Positions 15,115-23,204 of a DNA stretch of 23,339 bases are shown here, in pieces. The stretch spans positions 1-23,339 of the forward strand of contig CAZIWJ010000027.1 of NCBI GenBank assembly GCA_964542855.1, written 5' to 3'. The position numbers were made by a program, and so were the translations under genes. Position 1 is the first letter of the stretch, and every line of letters begins with the position of its first letter. Below the pieces are notes generated by a model. It was given only the letters and a program-made list of their open reading frames with translations, was not told the origin of the DNA and made no database searches. Source of the DNA: CAZIWJ01 sp964542855. GTDB taxonomy: Bacteria > Bacteroidota > Bacteroidia > Cytophagales > Cyclobacteriaceae.

Positions 15115-15566
15115 TACTTTTTGTTTTTAGTGTCAATGATAATTGTAACCGGCCCGTCGTTAACCAACTGCACCTGCATATCGGCGCCGAACTCACCGGT
15201 AGCTACCGGCTTACCGGTTAATTCCCGGCAGGACTTCACGAACGACTCGTACAGCGGAATAGCCACATCGGGTTTGGCGGCTTTAATGTAAGAAGGCCGG
15301 TTGCCTTTTTTGGTGCTGGCGTGCAGCGTGAACTGGCTTACGACTAATAATTCGCCATCAACATCTACCAGCGATTTGTTCATTACTCCTTCCTCATCGT
15401 TAAAAATTCGGAGGTTGACCGTTTTTTTACACAGCCAGGCAATATCCTCTTCATTATCGGTATCTTCAATGCCGAGTAAAACCAGTAATCCGTGGTTAAT
15501 GCTTCCCACAGTTTCTCCGTTAATATGTACTGCTGCTTCCCGGGCCCTTTGAATGAGCGCAATCAT
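15114..15566 (-). CDS. dtd: D-aminoacyl-tRNA deacylase
   Basis: Hydrolyses D-amino acids from mischarged tRNAs (D-Tyr-tRNA and also Gly-tRNA(Ala)), a proofreading step in the cytoplasm. From ATG 15566 the protein is 150 residues starting MIALIQRAREAAVHINGE, the standard start of the family; the frame extends to ATG 15605 but the additional 13 residues are not expected. Family motifs: GLLVLLGIEDTD, KTVNLRIFNDEEG, LLVVSQFTL with the SQFTL segment, KGNRPSY, and VNDGPVT with the Gly-Pro active-site loop. It is coupled to mazG by a TAATG overlap. Confidence 0.95.
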   Translation of the reverse strand: MIALIQRAREAAVHINGETVGSINHGLLVLLGIEDTDNEEDIAWLCKKTVNLRIFNDEEGVMNKSLVDVDGELLVVSQFTLHASTKKGNRPSYIKAAKPDVAIPLYESFVKSCRELTGKPVATGEFGADMQVQLVNDGPVTIIIDTKNKK

Positions 15567-15609
15567 TATGACGGTTTTGTTTAAATTTACGCTGCTAATC
15601 AACACTATA

Positions 15610-15646
15610 GCCGGGGAAAGTGCTAATAATTCCCGGCAGGTTTTTT
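15610..15646 (+). terminator. Terminator-like hairpin in the leader upstream of the ROK gene
   Basis: GCCGGG (15610-15615) pairs with CCCGGC (15632-15637), extended by AA/TT, and is followed by AGG and T6 (15641-15646). On the plus strand no gene lies upstream, because dtd is divergent, so the structure cannot end a known transcript. It may be a barrier against dtd antisense readthrough, or part of a leader. TAATTTCG at 15664-15671, about 19 bp after TTTT at 15641, could be a promoter for the ROK gene. Both are inferences. Confidence 0.45.
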
Positions 15647-15724
15647 ATGAGCGGGCAGTTTCTTAATTTCGGAACCAATTTCAGGAGAAATTAATACCAC
15701 CCCTGGTACTAAAGCAAATCACCT

Positions 15725-16705
15725 ATGACAGACGTAGCGCTCGGTATAGACATTGGCGGAACGAATACCAAGTTCGGTTTCGTTGATTGCCTGGGTAATA
15801 CCCTCGCCGAACATTCCATTCACACTACCATTCCTCATCAGCGGGAAAATATTGAAGAGTACCTCCAGCGGCTGTACCGTGAAATTGAGCATCTTCGGAG
15901 TGGTTTGAGCTCCGGGTTAAATTTTGTAGGGGTAGGCATGGGTGCACCAAACGGTAATTACTACACCGGAACCATAGAATACGCACCCAATTTACCGTTC
16001 GAGGGGGTGGTGCCTATCGTGGAACTGTTCCGGAAGTATTACAACCTGCCCATGATCCTGACCAACGATGCCAATGCGGCAGCTATGGGTGAAATGATTT
16101 ATGGGGGGGCACAGGGAATGACAAACTTTGCCTTGTTTACCCTGGGAACCGGGCTGGGCAGCGGCTTCATTGTGAATGGCGAGCTAGTATATGGCCACGA
16201 CGGCTTTGCCGGTGAATTCGGCCATACCCTGATGGAATACCAGAATGGCCGCTTTTGCGGGCTGGGCCGCCGGGGATGCCTTGAAGCTTACGTTTCTGCC
16301 ACTGGCATTAAACGCACGGTGTTCAAGCTACTGGCCGATTATTATATGGACGACAGTCCCCTTCGCGATATTTCATTTAATGAACTAACTGCCTCTAAAA
16401 TTGCCACACTGGCCCGTGAGGGCGATAAAATTGCCAGGGAAGCCTTCGATTACACCTGCCGCATCCTGGGTCAGAAGTTATCGGATGTAGTGGCGATATT
16501 TAGTCCGCAGGCGATCTTTTTATTGGGTGGGCTGGCCAAAGCGGGCGATGATCTGCTTTTTAAACCCACCAAGCAGTACATGGAAGCCAACATGTTCGAG
16601 GTGTTTAAAAACAAGGTGGAAGTACTGCCTTCCAGCCTGGAAGGCCGAAATGCAGCCGTACTGGGTGCCAGCGCCCTGATTTGGAAAGAGCGGAAGAAAA
16701 GCTAA
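15725..16705 (+). CDS. ROK family sugar kinase (glucokinase-like)
   Basis: 326 residues. Cytoplasmic ASKHA kinase that phosphorylates a hexose such as glucose or a related sugar using ATP; the exact sugar is not resolvable. The phosphate-1 motif is GIDIGGTNTKFGFVD at 7-21, the catalytic Asp is in NDANAAAMGE (Asp115), and the adenosine-binding LGTGLGSGFIVNG lies at 140-152. The ROK region EFGH (164-167) and C-G-L-G-R-R-G-C-L-E (178-187) holds the zinc site; relative to consensus CxCGxxGC, the second Cys is Leu180, leaving Cys178 and Cys185. It has no DNA-binding domain, so it is a kinase not a repressor. It converges on the M14 peptidase gene with an 18-bp gap. Confidence 0.92.
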   Translation: MTDVALGIDIGGTNTKFGFVDCLGNTLAEHSIHTTIPHQRENIEEYLQRLYREIEHLRSGLSSGLNFVGVGMGAPNGNYYTGTIEYAPNLPFEGVVPIVELFRKYYNLPMILTNDANAAAMGEMIYGGAQGMTNFALFTLGTGLGSGFIVNGELVYGHDGFAGEFGHTLMEYQNGRFCGLGRRGCLEAYVSATGIKRTVFKLLADYYMDDSPLRDISFNELTASKIATLAREGDKIAREAFDYTCRILGQKLSDVVAIFSPQAIFLLGGLAKAGDDLLFKPTKQYMEANMFEVFKNKVEVLPSSLEGRNAAVLGASALIWKERKKS

Positions 16706-16723
16706 AGAAAAACGGTAGGCAGT

Positions 16724-17998
16724 TCAATTCCCGGTAGTTTCTTCCAGCAACAACTTCATCAGTGTTTCGGCGGTGGCACGGGCTTTTTCTTCCACGAAGG
16801 GGCGGGGGGTGTTGTCGCCAATTTCAAATACCAGCGATTCGGCTCCGTAGGTATCTACAAAATAGGCGGCTGAAGTTACCCGGCTTTCCGATTCGTCTCT
16901 CGGACTGATATTCGGCTCGTAATCTGGAAACGGTTGGGCCGACTGTTCAATCATATCCATCACCAGCCCGGGTTTAGCAATTTTTCGGTCCGGGTTTTTG
17001 GTAAAGGTATAGTAAATATCGTTGTAGGTAGAATGAAAATCCATACCCAGATAAAGAGTTCGGCCTTCCGTTTCAATTTTCTGCTCCAGGAAATTACGGA
17101 TGGCTGCGGTTTCGGGCTGGTTAAAATCTTCCCAGTCGCGGTTCAGGTCAATGCCCCCGTAACTGTGCCGCCAGTGGCCGCGGTCTACCCCGTCGGGGTT
17201 CATGAGGGGCACCACGTAGGTAACGTATTCGTTTCGGAACTGCCGGGCCTGTTCGGTATTGCCGCACAGGGTTTCCACGAAGGGCTGAAGAGACAGGTAA
17301 CCGGTTACCTCGGGCGGGTGCTGACGAGAAATTAACAGAATCATCTTTTCCGCTTCCGGGTTACCTAACGTTAGCAGGCCCAGGTCAGCTCCTTCCCGGC
17401 TTTGCCCAACCACCGATTGCGAGATGAACGGATGGAGGCTGTCCAGTTCATTAGACCAGCTTTTTACCTGGGGAGAAGCCATAAGTTCCTGTGCGGCTAT
17501 CCAGAGGGTGTCGGGGCCGATATCCAGCGAAAGGGTAACTGATTTGGGGCGCTGCTGGTTTGTTTCGCCCGGCAGGGTAACCAGTGCTTCCTGGTAGGCC
17601 GATGAATCCACAGGCGTCCAGTTTAAGCCATCGGCGCTTAGTTTAGGATAGTAGCGATGGTATTCTTGTGGCGGATAGGTTAGTTTGAGCTGAATGGATC
17701 GGGCGGTTTCCGACCAGAGCTGAAAAGCGTACCACGGGCTGGGGTTGATGGGCGTGTTTTCGGCCGTGATGAGTGCCAGCAGGGTATCATTCCGCTGAAC
17801 GATTCCGTTGAGCCGCCCGCCCGGAAAATCGTTCGAGGCGTATATTCCCTGTTCAAGGCTGAAAGTGCCTTTATGCTGGTGCTGCACCGGGAGGGTTTCG
17901 GTTTGAACTTTTCGCACTGGTGCCTGTCCGGCCCACTGGGAATCTGTTTGGCAGGCTGCAAGCGTAAGAAGTAGGGAGAGAAAACAGAAAAAGCGCAT
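16724..17998 (-). CDS. M14 family zinc carboxypeptidase, lipoprotein
   Basis: 424 residues from ATG 17998; the longer frame (ATG 18043) adds 15 residues before the signal peptide and is less likely. The N-terminus MRFFCFLSLLLTLAAC is a lipoprotein signal with lipobox LAAC (Cys16). An N-terminal beta domain (about 40-175) precedes the catalytic domain. Zinc ligands are His227 and Glu230 in RQHPPEVTG and His322 in DFHSTYND; DLNRDW at 284-289 provides the substrate Arg; the general-base Glu is likely Glu392 in LVFEIGDNTPR. The pattern HPPE resembles the cytosolic carboxypeptidase/AGBL-type M14 subgroup, but here exported. It probably trims peptides, possibly cell-wall linked. Confidence 0.92.
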   Translation of the reverse strand: MRFFCFLSLLLTLAACQTDSQWAGQAPVRKVQTETLPVQHQHKGTFSLEQGIYASNDFPGGRLNGIVQRNDTLLALITAENTPINPSPWYAFQLWSETARSIQLKLTYPPQEYHRYYPKLSADGLNWTPVDSSAYQEALVTLPGETNQQRPKSVTLSLDIGPDTLWIAAQELMASPQVKSWSNELDSLHPFISQSVVGQSREGADLGLLTLGNPEAEKMILLISRQHPPEVTGYLSLQPFVETLCGNTEQARQFRNEYVTYVVPLMNPDGVDRGHWRHSYGGIDLNRDWEDFNQPETAAIRNFLEQKIETEGRTLYLGMDFHSTYNDIYYTFTKNPDRKIAKPGLVMDMIEQSAQPFPDYEPNISPRDESESRVTSAAYFVDTYGAESLVFEIGDNTPRPFVEEKARATAETLMKLLLEETTGN

Positions 17999-18070
17999 AA
18001 GGTAATTTTTCAGCGAAGATACGTACAATCTGTTGCACGGCAAGCCGACAAGAAATAACCCTGCGAAACG

Positions 18071-18089
18071 ATGAATTTGTTATATTCAT
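18071..18089. promoter_or_regulatory. Dyad ATGAAT-N7-ATTCAT upstream of the serine dehydratase gene
   Basis: ATGAAT (18071-18076) and ATTCAT (18084-18089) form a 6+6 inverted repeat with a 7-base spacer, 33 bp before the start of the dehydratase gene and 73 bp before the divergent M14 start. It is AT-rich, so chance is a real alternative. Confidence 0.3.
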
Positions 18090-18122
18090 ACAGAAAAACA
18101 CCACCACCCAACAACAACCCGA

Positions 18123-19544
18123 ATGGAACAGATCAGCGTATTCGATATGCTTAAAATTGGGGTAGGGCCTTCGAGTTCCCATACCCTGGGGCCCTGGCGG
18201 GCGGCCCGGCAATGGCTGCAGCACTGGCAGACGAACTACCCACTGGAAAAAATAGAACAGGTGAGGATTTCCCTTTATGGTTCGCTGGCCCTAACCGGTA
18301 AAGGCCACGCTACTGATATAGCCATCGTGATGGGCCTGATGAACCGGGATCCGGAAGCGATTCAGGCACACGAAATTCATGCAGCCCTGGAAGAGGTGAA
18401 GCAGAGCGGTACAATCAGGCTGTGGGGGCAGCACGAAATTCCCTTTCACTTTATTAACGATATCCACTTTTACTTCCAGGAAAAGCTTTCTTTTCATGCC
18501 AACGGGATGCGGTTTACGGCACAAACGGCACGGGGGCGGTTCACTGAAACCTTTTATTCCGTTGGCGGGGGCTTTGTAGTGCAGGAAAACGATACTACCA
18601 TCCGTAGCATTGCCCCGCTTCCTTATCCCTGCCAGGTGCCCGACGAACTGGCGAAATGCTGTGAAAAGCATAACCTTACCATTGCTGAAATGGTGATGCA
18701 AAACGAACGGGTATGGCACGACCGGGAAACGATTGAAAACCGGCTGGAAAAAATCTGGCAGGTAATGAAGCATTGTGTGTACGAGGGGTGCCACGCTACT
18801 GAACTTACCTTGCCCGGAGGCCTTGACGTGTCGCGGAGGGCCAGCCGAATGCATAAGCGATTAATGGCCGAAGTGCGCTATAACGACATTGAGGAATGGA
18901 TGGACCGGCTTACCGGCAGTGCTATAAAATTTCAGGATGTGCTGCGGTGGATCAGCTGCTTTGCCATCGCAGTGAATGAACAGAACGCAGGCATGGGACG
19001 GGTAGTTACCGCCCCAACTAACGGCGCTGCGGGTGTTATTCCGGCCGTACTGATGTATTATATCTGCTTTAGCGAAGAGCGGGCCACCCAGGAAAAAATT
19101 AATAACTTTTTAATGGTTGCCGGGGAAATCGGGTCGTTTTTTAAAAAAGGGGCCACCATATCGGCCGCAATGGGCGGTTGCCAGGCCGAAATTGGGGTGT
19201 CTTCAGCAATGGCTGCGGGGGCATTAACTGAAGGGCTGGGCGGTACGGTGCCCCAGGCGCTGATGGCGGCAGAAATTGCCATGGAACACCACCTGGGGCT
19301 AACCTGCGATCCGGTAGGCGGTTTAGTCCAGGTGCCCTGCATTGAGCGCAATTCTATGGGGGCCATAAAAGCCATCACGGCCTCGCGTATTGCGCTGGAA
19401 AGCGACCCAACTACGTCGAAAGTATCGCTCGATAGTGTAATAAAAACCATGTGGGAAACGGCGCAGGATATGAACCACAAGTACAAGGAAACTTCGGAAG
19501 GGGGGCTGGCGGCCAATATATCGGTGCGGCTGCCCGAATGTTAA
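18123..19544 (+). CDS. sdaA: L-serine ammonia-lyase (single-chain, iron-sulfur)
   Basis: Deaminates L-serine to pyruvate and ammonia with a [4Fe-4S] cluster; cytoplasmic. 473 residues with beta domain first (about 1-165, starting SVFDMLKIGVGPSSSHTLGPW) and alpha catalytic domain second (about 190-465), the fused arrangement of the type 2 enzymes. Cluster ligands are Cys353 (GGCQAEIG), Cys395 (LTCDPVGG) and Cys406 (VPCIERNSMGA), with spacing 42 and 11 as in characterised members. The C-terminus ends in Cys (LPEC), a tail known to enter the active site in the family. It lies divergent from the M14 carboxypeptidase and converges on the T9SS protease gene. Confidence 0.96.
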   Translation: MEQISVFDMLKIGVGPSSSHTLGPWRAARQWLQHWQTNYPLEKIEQVRISLYGSLALTGKGHATDIAIVMGLMNRDPEAIQAHEIHAALEEVKQSGTIRLWGQHEIPFHFINDIHFYFQEKLSFHANGMRFTAQTARGRFTETFYSVGGGFVVQENDTTIRSIAPLPYPCQVPDELAKCCEKHNLTIAEMVMQNERVWHDRETIENRLEKIWQVMKHCVYEGCHATELTLPGGLDVSRRASRMHKRLMAEVRYNDIEEWMDRLTGSAIKFQDVLRWISCFAIAVNEQNAGMGRVVTAPTNGAAGVIPAVLMYYICFSEERATQEKINNFLMVAGEIGSFFKKGATISAAMGGCQAEIGVSSAMAAGALTEGLGGTVPQALMAAEIAMEHHLGLTCDPVGGLVQVPCIERNSMGAIKAITASRIALESDPTTSKVSLDSVIKTMWETAQDMNHKYKETSEGGLAANISVRLPEC

Positions 19545-19635
19545 CCGTAGAAAACGGTCGGGTATTAGTAAACCTTTTGCACACGCACAGCCCGGGGTTG
19601 CGCACAACCGCGCGGGCGGGAGTGTTTCGGCACTG

Positions 19636-21366
19636 CTACTGCCGGACAATCCGCTGCCAGTACCACTGGCTGTCGATTTGCAGTTCCAGCAGGTAAACCC
19701 CTTGCTTCAGGAACGACAAATTTAGCTGGCTTTCCGCCCCCCATTGCCTGATCGGTTTTCCTTTAAGCGAACGAAGCCGGATCAGCGTAGTATTGGCGGG
19801 AATAATAGTTAGCATCTGCCTCACCGGGTTCGGGTAAACCAGTTTGGCTGCGGGCAAAAACTTTTCCTGTTTAATTTCTTTTTCGTCCGACCAGCTTTTG
19901 CACCCCGAAGTATCGGTGGTAGCCAGTTGGAACTTACCGGGGCGGGCAGCGTAAATTGCTCTTTCATTGCCACCTGCCGTTCCGGGAATGGTTGCTCCGT
20001 TGTGGTACCACTGGTAAGTACTGGCAGGTTTACCAGCGCTCAGCCAGCGATTTTGCTGCACCTGGATATCCGGTTTTTGCGGTTGCAGGACGCGGAAAAT
20101 ATGATAAGCCGTATCAGCTCCCTGGTTATTGGTTAAAATGAGCCGTAGCTTGTAGTTACCCGGTGAAGCAAAAGAAACCGTGCAGGTTTGTTGTTTGCTG
20201 CTCCACACTACTTTGTTGTTATTCATCAGGCTCCAGTTAATTTCCGCTGCTTTTGCACCCGTACGGAGTACCAGGCTTTGAGTGAGGCAATAAGTGGAAT
20301 TTAGTCCGGGAAGTTGGGCAATTGGGGCCTGAATAGCCGGCAGGGCAGGAGAAGATAACAGGGAATACCTTCCGGGGCTTTGCGTAAGCACCATTCGCAT
20401 CCGGGCTTTCTGATCGTGCGTAAACAGGTTCATGCAAGCATCATTGGTATAGTCCATGTAATTCCGGTACATATCGTATCCGGCATTTTCCGGGCAGGAA
20501 TCTTCCTGTTCCGGGCACCCGTAATGCGGCCGTGAGCTAACCGGGGTATCGGCGCAGTAATCATCGGAAGAGCAATTACCGTCGCCCCATATGTGCCGTA
20601 AACCCAGCCAGTGCCCTACTTCGTGGGTGGTTGTTCTGCCACGGTGAAAGGGAGGCTGCAGGTTTCCTTTCCTCCCGAAAAAACGGTAGCCGATCACCAC
20701 CCCGTCGGTTTGTTTAGGACCCCCGTGAGCTGGTAAATCATTTATGGGCGCAAGTGAAGGCAACTGGGCATATCCGAGCATGGTTGGATTTTTAAAGGCT
20801 ACCGTCCATATATTCATGTAATGGTCCGGGTTCCATTGCGTGGCAGGCTTTAGTACTTTTTCAATGCTGTCGCGGGGCCATTTTACAGTTGCTGAAGAAT
20901 AGCGGTGAATACCGGGTTCCGGCAGTACTTTCCCTTCGGGAGAAAGGGATGCAGGTACAAATTCAATTTTTACGTCGGCTGCTTTCGGCAACCGACTGAA
21001 GCCGGGGGTACCTTTCTTTTGCCTGAAATCTTCATTGAGTACATCAAGTTGAGAATACACCTGTTCGGCGGTGATATTAGCTCCTTCTCCCACATCGGTA
21101 CCGGCATGAACCACGTGAACAACCACCGGGATGCGCAGCAATGCTTCCTGCCGCCGGCCGGCCCGGTAGGCCGTAATAAGTTTGCGGACTTTATTTTCCT
21201 GCTCCTGGATACTGGTATAATTATAGCGCTGCTTCAGGGTATGGTGTTGCTCCTGGGTGTGGCAGGTACGGATTTGAGGAAGGGAATCATTAACTGAAAG
21301 GGCAGCTTGTACTGAAAATACCTGCATAACGGTAAACATACCCACAAATAAAAACCCTCTTCCCAT
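19636..21366 (-). CDS. Secreted M43 (pappalysin-type) metalloprotease with T9SS C-terminal domain
   Basis: 576 residues. A signal peptide (hydrophobic about 3-21, cleavage near VQAA) leads to a propeptide, then an M43 metallopeptidase domain (about 78-335). The zinc motif HEVGHWLGLRH is His248, Glu249, His252 and His258, and the Met-turn YMDYTND (Met304) follows a Cys-rich DDYCADTPVSS segment, all as in cytophagalysin. Then comes a PKD/Ig-like domain (about 350-425), a second Ig-like stretch, and a C-terminal T9SS sorting domain (about 510-576: VYPNPVRQML, then LKQGVYLLELQIDSQWYWQRI). It should be secreted or surface-attached by the type IX system. It is monocistronic and divergent from the exosortase operon. 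Confidence 0.95.
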   Translation of the reverse strand: MGRGFLFVGMFTVMQVFSVQAALSVNDSLPQIRTCHTQEQHHTLKQRYNYTSIQEQENKVRKLITAYRAGRRQEALLRIPVVVHVVHAGTDVGEGANITAEQVYSQLDVLNEDFRQKKGTPGFSRLPKAADVKIEFVPASLSPEGKVLPEPGIHRYSSATVKWPRDSIEKVLKPATQWNPDHYMNIWTVAFKNPTMLGYAQLPSLAPINDLPAHGGPKQTDGVVIGYRFFGRKGNLQPPFHRGRTTTHEVGHWLGLRHIWGDGNCSSDDYCADTPVSSRPHYGCPEQEDSCPENAGYDMYRNYMDYTNDACMNLFTHDQKARMRMVLTQSPGRYSLLSSPALPAIQAPIAQLPGLNSTYCLTQSLVLRTGAKAAEINWSLMNNNKVVWSSKQQTCTVSFASPGNYKLRLILTNNQGADTAYHIFRVLQPQKPDIQVQQNRWLSAGKPASTYQWYHNGATIPGTAGGNERAIYAARPGKFQLATTDTSGCKSWSDEKEIKQEKFLPAAKLVYPNPVRQMLTIIPANTTLIRLRSLKGKPIRQWGAESQLNLSFLKQGVYLLELQIDSQWYWQRIVRQ

Positions 21367-21537
21367 GAATAAACCTTCCGTACGTTACCGGGAGGTATCA
21401 AAAAAGAAGCCCGAACGGGTTGGTGAGCCCGGATATTCCGAAGCAGGCTTACACCAGTAATTAGTGGAATGGAAATGGCGATTTTTCCTTTATGAGTTTA
21501 GTATAGGCATGGATTTTTCCTATTTTAGACCGGAATT

Positions 21538-21563
21538 TTCAACATATTTGTTGAACTGTTGAA
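21538..21563. promoter_or_regulatory. Dyad TTCAAC-N6-GTTGAA plus third half-site, before the exosortase operon
   Basis: TTCAAC (21538-21543) and GTTGAA (21550-21555) form an 18-bp inverted repeat; a third GTTGAA follows at 21558-21563, 8 bp after the second. The set ends 24 bp before the exosortase start, overlapping the expected promoter. It looks like a regulator site with an additional half-site; no -7 box can be fixed. Confidence 0.45.
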
Positions 21564-21587
21564 CCAGTAGTACTGATTTTAGAATAT

Positions 21588-22118
21588 ATGCGCTTTTTAC
21601 TTACGTTCCTGGGCAGGGCCTTGCTGGTATATCTTGCCTGGTTTGTGCTTTACGATTTCTACCTGAAGCCCGAAGGCACGCTGGATCGCTGGCTTACGGA
21701 AAGCGTTAGTCGGGCCAGCCTGTTTACCTTACAGGCCATGGGATACAACCTGTACGTAAAAATGGTAGGCAGCGACGCTTTCATGAACTGGTCGTCCAAC
21801 AACGCCACAGCCATTCACATCGCCCGGAACTGCAACGGGCAGGTATTGTACGCCCTGTTCATGGGGTTTATTATCAGCTTCCCGGGAAAGAATAAACAGA
21901 AGTTGTGGTATATCCCGCTGGGGATAGCGATTATTACCCTGTTAAATATTTTGCGGGTTGATTTGCTGGTGCTAACCCGGATCTATTACCCCGACTGGCT
22001 GGCTTTTAACCATAAGTACTTATTCACCATTACATTATATGCTTGTATTTTTATTCTTTGGTATCAGTGGGTAGATCAGTTTTCAGGGTTAAAGAAAAAG
22101 AAATTAAGCAACGCGTAA
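21588..22118 (+). CDS. Exosortase family protein (closest to the XrtX-like short type)
   Basis: 176 residues, a multi-pass inner-membrane transpeptidase that cleaves C-terminal sorting tails of exported proteins and joins them to lipid or saccharide. The three catalytic residues expected for exosortases are visible: Cys82 in ARNCNGQVLYALFMGFI, Arg123 in LLNILRVDLLV and His142 in FNHKYLFT. About five membrane segments are seen. The short length and WYQWVDQF end recall exosortase X of Cytophagales; XrtF is the main alternative. It is the first gene of an overlapping operon with a membrane protein and a WcaF-like acetyltransferase, linking it to surface polysaccharide. Subtype is from memory only. 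Confidence 0.85.
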   Translation: MRFLLTFLGRALLVYLAWFVLYDFYLKPEGTLDRWLTESVSRASLFTLQAMGYNLYVKMVGSDAFMNWSSNNATAIHIARNCNGQVLYALFMGFIISFPGKNKQKLWYIPLGIAIITLLNILRVDLLVLTRIYYPDWLAFNHKYLFTITLYACIFILWYQWVDQFSGLKKKKLSNA

Positions 22119-22570
22119 TTAGGTCAGTGGCAGTTGTTCTGTTAACCGGGCTCGTCCTGGTGCTCGGGTATTTGCGTCAGCAGTATATCATTAGTCCTTC
22201 TGCCGAGGGCTGGTTAGTGAAAAGGAGTGTGGTAGATCGGGCGTTCTCCGGTTCGGGCAAGAACATGTCTACCGCCTGGCTAAACCCGAAATGGACTTCG
22301 ACCCTGATTTACAGCCTATTGAACACGATAGCCGGTATAGGGATTATTCACCTGGTATTCTCTCGAAAATTGTTCACCGTATTATCGCTTGGGGTATACG
22401 CCGTAATGATGGCCGGCATAGCTTTCTTGGGCCTGCTGTTTAAATTTACCGGGAACGGTAAGATTTACGACTTAACGACCGACCTGAAAGATTTAATCCA
22501 GACCCCCGCTATTCTGATGATGCTGGTCGTGCTGTTCATCTTTTACAACCGGTTAAAGCATGCAGCCTAA
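22067..22570 (+). CDS. Putative exosortase-associated membrane protein
   Basis: About 168 residues with four likely membrane segments (one near the N-terminus VAVVLLTGLVLVLGYL, then TLIYSLLNTIAGIGIIHLVF, a third in the FTVLSLGVYAVMMAGIAFLG stretch, and the C-terminal ILMMLVVLFIFY). The frame has no ATG start near the beginning: TTG 22043, GTG 22067 and GTG 22127 are candidates, and GTG 22067 is chosen because it keeps a basic cytoplasmic tail (KEKEIKQR) before the first helix. It overlaps the exosortase end by 52 bp and the acetyltransferase start by 11 bp. Small membrane partners next to short exosortases are known for XrtX and XrtF systems, which supports the call; function is unknown. Confidence 0.65.
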   Translation: MGRSVFRVKEKEIKQRVIRSVAVVLLTGLVLVLGYLRQQYIISPSAEGWLVKRSVVDRAFSGSGKNMSTAWLNPKWTSTLIYSLLNTIAGIGIIHLVFSRKLFTVLSLGVYAVMMAGIAFLGLLFKFTGNGKIYDLTTDLKDLIQTPAILMMLVVLFIFYNRLKHAA

Positions 22571-23123
22571 ACCACAAGTAGACCTTTCTTCTTTCAATAA
22601 TTCATGGTACTCGCCCGGGGCTTCCCGGATCAGGGTAATTGCCTGGTATTTTATTAACCACCTGGTAGTGTACAGCCGGTTACTTCCTTTCAGCGGGTTG
22701 AAAATAGCTGCATTGCGTGCATTCGGGGCACAAATCGGGAAAGGGGTATTCATAAAACCCGGCGTTAGGGTGAAGTACCCCTGGTTGCTGGAAATCGGCA
22801 ATTACGTATGGATTGGTGAAGATGTGTGGATCGACAACCTGGATCGGGTAACCATAGGCGATCATGTTTGTATATCGCAGGGGGCTATGCTGCTGTGCGG
22901 GAGCCATAACTACCGTTCTGCTTCCTTCGATTTACTGGTAAAGCCCATTCAGCTGGAAGAAGGTGTTTGGATCAGTGCACAGGCCGTAGTGTGCCCGGGC
23001 GTACGATGTAAAAAGTACAGCCTGTTAACAGTGGGCTCGGTAGCTACCCACCACCTGGAAAAAAATAGCATCTATCAGGGGAACCCGGCCACGATAAAAA
23101 GGGAAAGATTTATTAGAAAATAA
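22560..23123 (+). CDS. WcaF-like hexapeptide-repeat acetyltransferase
   Basis: 187 residues. Left-handed beta-helix O-acetyltransferase of the WcaF (putative colanic acid biosynthesis) group, which acetylates sugars of exopolysaccharides using acetyl-CoA. Hexapeptide repeats start around ALRAFGAQIGKGVFIKPGVRV (51-71), continue in VTIGDHVCISQGAMLLCGS (97-115) and end with GVWISAQAVVCPGVRC (135-150) and SIYQGNPATIKRERF. The catalytic His is expected to be His116 in CGSHNYRS. Its ATG overlaps the preceding membrane-protein gene by 11 bp. It is the last gene of the exosortase operon, ending in a hairpin with a T-run. Confidence 0.92.
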   Translation: MQPKPQVDLSSFNNSWYSPGASRIRVIAWYFINHLVVYSRLLPFSGLKIAALRAFGAQIGKGVFIKPGVRVKYPWLLEIGNYVWIGEDVWIDNLDRVTIGDHVCISQGAMLLCGSHNYRSASFDLLVKPIQLEEGVWISAQAVVCPGVRCKKYSLLTVGSVATHHLEKNSIYQGNPATIKRERFIRK

Positions 23124-23145
23124 GTAACTGGGCAGTACTTTTTTT
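23122..23145 (+). terminator. Hairpin and T-run after the acetyltransferase gene
   Basis: AAGTA (23122-23126) pairs with TACTT (23136-23140), with one bulged A and inner CTG/CAG pairs, followed by a run of T (23139-23145). It overlaps the stop codon TAA. Stem is short, so strength is moderate. Confidence 0.55.
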
Positions 23146-23204
23146 AACTAAATTTAACTTTTTGGTCCTGAACGCTGGTCATCCGAAAAGCAAACGGAGA
23201 TTAC

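Noticed and set aside
19597..19612. Hairpin GGTTG-CGCA-CAACC between the serine dehydratase and protease genes
   Set aside because: Only 5 bp of stem and no U-tract on either strand; not a convincing terminator.
21395..21440. Attenuator-like structure upstream of the T9SS protease (CCCGTTCGGG then CTTCTTTTTT on the minus strand)
   Set aside because: The stem is only 3-4 bp with a minimal loop, too weak to support attenuation.
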